64,000 bases of DNA from Sitta carolinensis. Taxonomy: Eukaryota; Chordata; Aves; Passeriformes; Sittidae. Made by a program: the position numbers and the translations under genes. Below the pieces are notes generated by a model. That model was not told the DNA's origin and did no database searches. It saw only the letters and a list, made by a program, of their open reading frames with translations. The stretch is taken from contig CM063288.1 in the NCBI GenBank assembly GCA_032173965.1, positions 25,390,001 through 25,454,000 on the forward strand, in the 5' to 3' direction. Shown here piece by piece: positions 63,727 to 64,000 of the stretch. Each line of letters begins with the position of its first letter. The first letter of the stretch is position 1.

Positions 63727-63852
63727 GATGCTGGGACTCTTCATCCGTGGTATTGAAGAAAACAGCAGATCTAGGCGTGATGGTCTTTTCCATGAGAATG
63801 AATGCATTGTGAAGATAAACCATGTAGACCTTACAGATAAAACCTTTGCACA
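63727..63852 (+). CDS. PARD3B: PARD3B internal exon: core of PDZ1
   Basis: This exon is 126 bp (phase 2 to 2). It encodes MLGLFIRGIEENSRSRRDGL followed by FHENECIVKINHVDLTDKTF and AQ, with the last Gln codon split by the donor. It covers strands C to E and the start of the second helix of PDZ1. FHENECIVKIN is the usual D/E-x-I-x-x-I-N PDZ core and is nearly identical to recalled human PARD3B (IRGIEDNSRS, FHENECIVKINNVDL). The remaining helix residues and last strand must be in the next exon, beyond the window. The acceptor is CCTTTTAG and the donor is CA|GTAAGT. Conservation is much higher here than in the linker exons, as expected for a folded domain. Confidence 0.97.
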
Positions 63853-64000
63853 GTAAGTGCTGGTTTTCTAATACTTTTAACTAGCCAGGATTTTCTACAG
63901 TGCTGTGTTTAAATGATTTGTAAAGGAATTAATACTTCTTTCAGAAAAAAAGGCCTATAAAACTGGTATGTGACAGAAACTTCGTAATTTTCTTTCTGAA
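63853..64000 (+). other. PARD3B: PARD3B intron, 5' end (continues outside window)
   Basis: The sequence begins with the consensus donor GTAAGT and runs to the window edge. Nothing else is seen in it. Confidence 0.9.

Noticed and set aside
1..64000. CRISPR array, tRNA, rRNA, bacterial operon or phage-like system
   Set aside because: No regularly spaced repeats, no cloverleaf-like gene, no dense coding; the layout is that of a vertebrate gene with long introns.

Overview
The window is a vertebrate, almost certainly avian, chromosomal segment. It is AT-rich and intron-dominated, its interspersed repeats are decayed CR1 LINE 3' ends, and it carries one bird-type endogenous retrovirus LTR. The LTR resembles a family abundant in songbirds, which hints at a neoavian or passerine host, but the species cannot be fixed from this sequence.

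The only gene I can support is PARD3B (par-3 family cell polarity regulator beta) on the + strand. Five consecutive internal exons are visible at 5313-5481, 20785-20891, 49979-50070, 60111-60197 and 63727-63852. Every exon has an AG acceptor and a GT donor. The codon phases chain without a break (0>1, 1>0, 0>2, 2>2, 2>2). The joined peptide follows the recalled mammalian PARD3B from the end of the N-terminal oligomerisation domain, through the RRSSDP-containing linker, into most of the first PDZ domain. The promoter, first exons, rest of PDZ1, PDZ2, PDZ3 and the C-terminus lie outside the window.

Layout: 1-5312 is the end of an upstream intron and contains a GC-rich patch at about 1830-2615. 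The next intron (15.3 kb) holds a CR1 copy just after the first exon. The 29.1 kb intron (20892-49978) holds a 43-bp tandem duplication, two CR1 copies, the LTR, and a minus-strand protein-like open frame near 48.6-48.9 kb. The 10.0 kb and 3.5 kb introns hold a small CR1 tail, homopolymer runs and stretches that look like conserved noncoding DNA. Everything else is ordinary intronic sequence.

I found no tRNA, rRNA, CRISPR array, operon or novel multi-gene system. The best leads are the unidentified minus-strand frame at 48565-48945, the rapidly diverged linker exon at 49979-50070, and a few intronic blocks with clustered motifs that could be enhancers. All similarity statements rest on recalled family sequences; no search was run.
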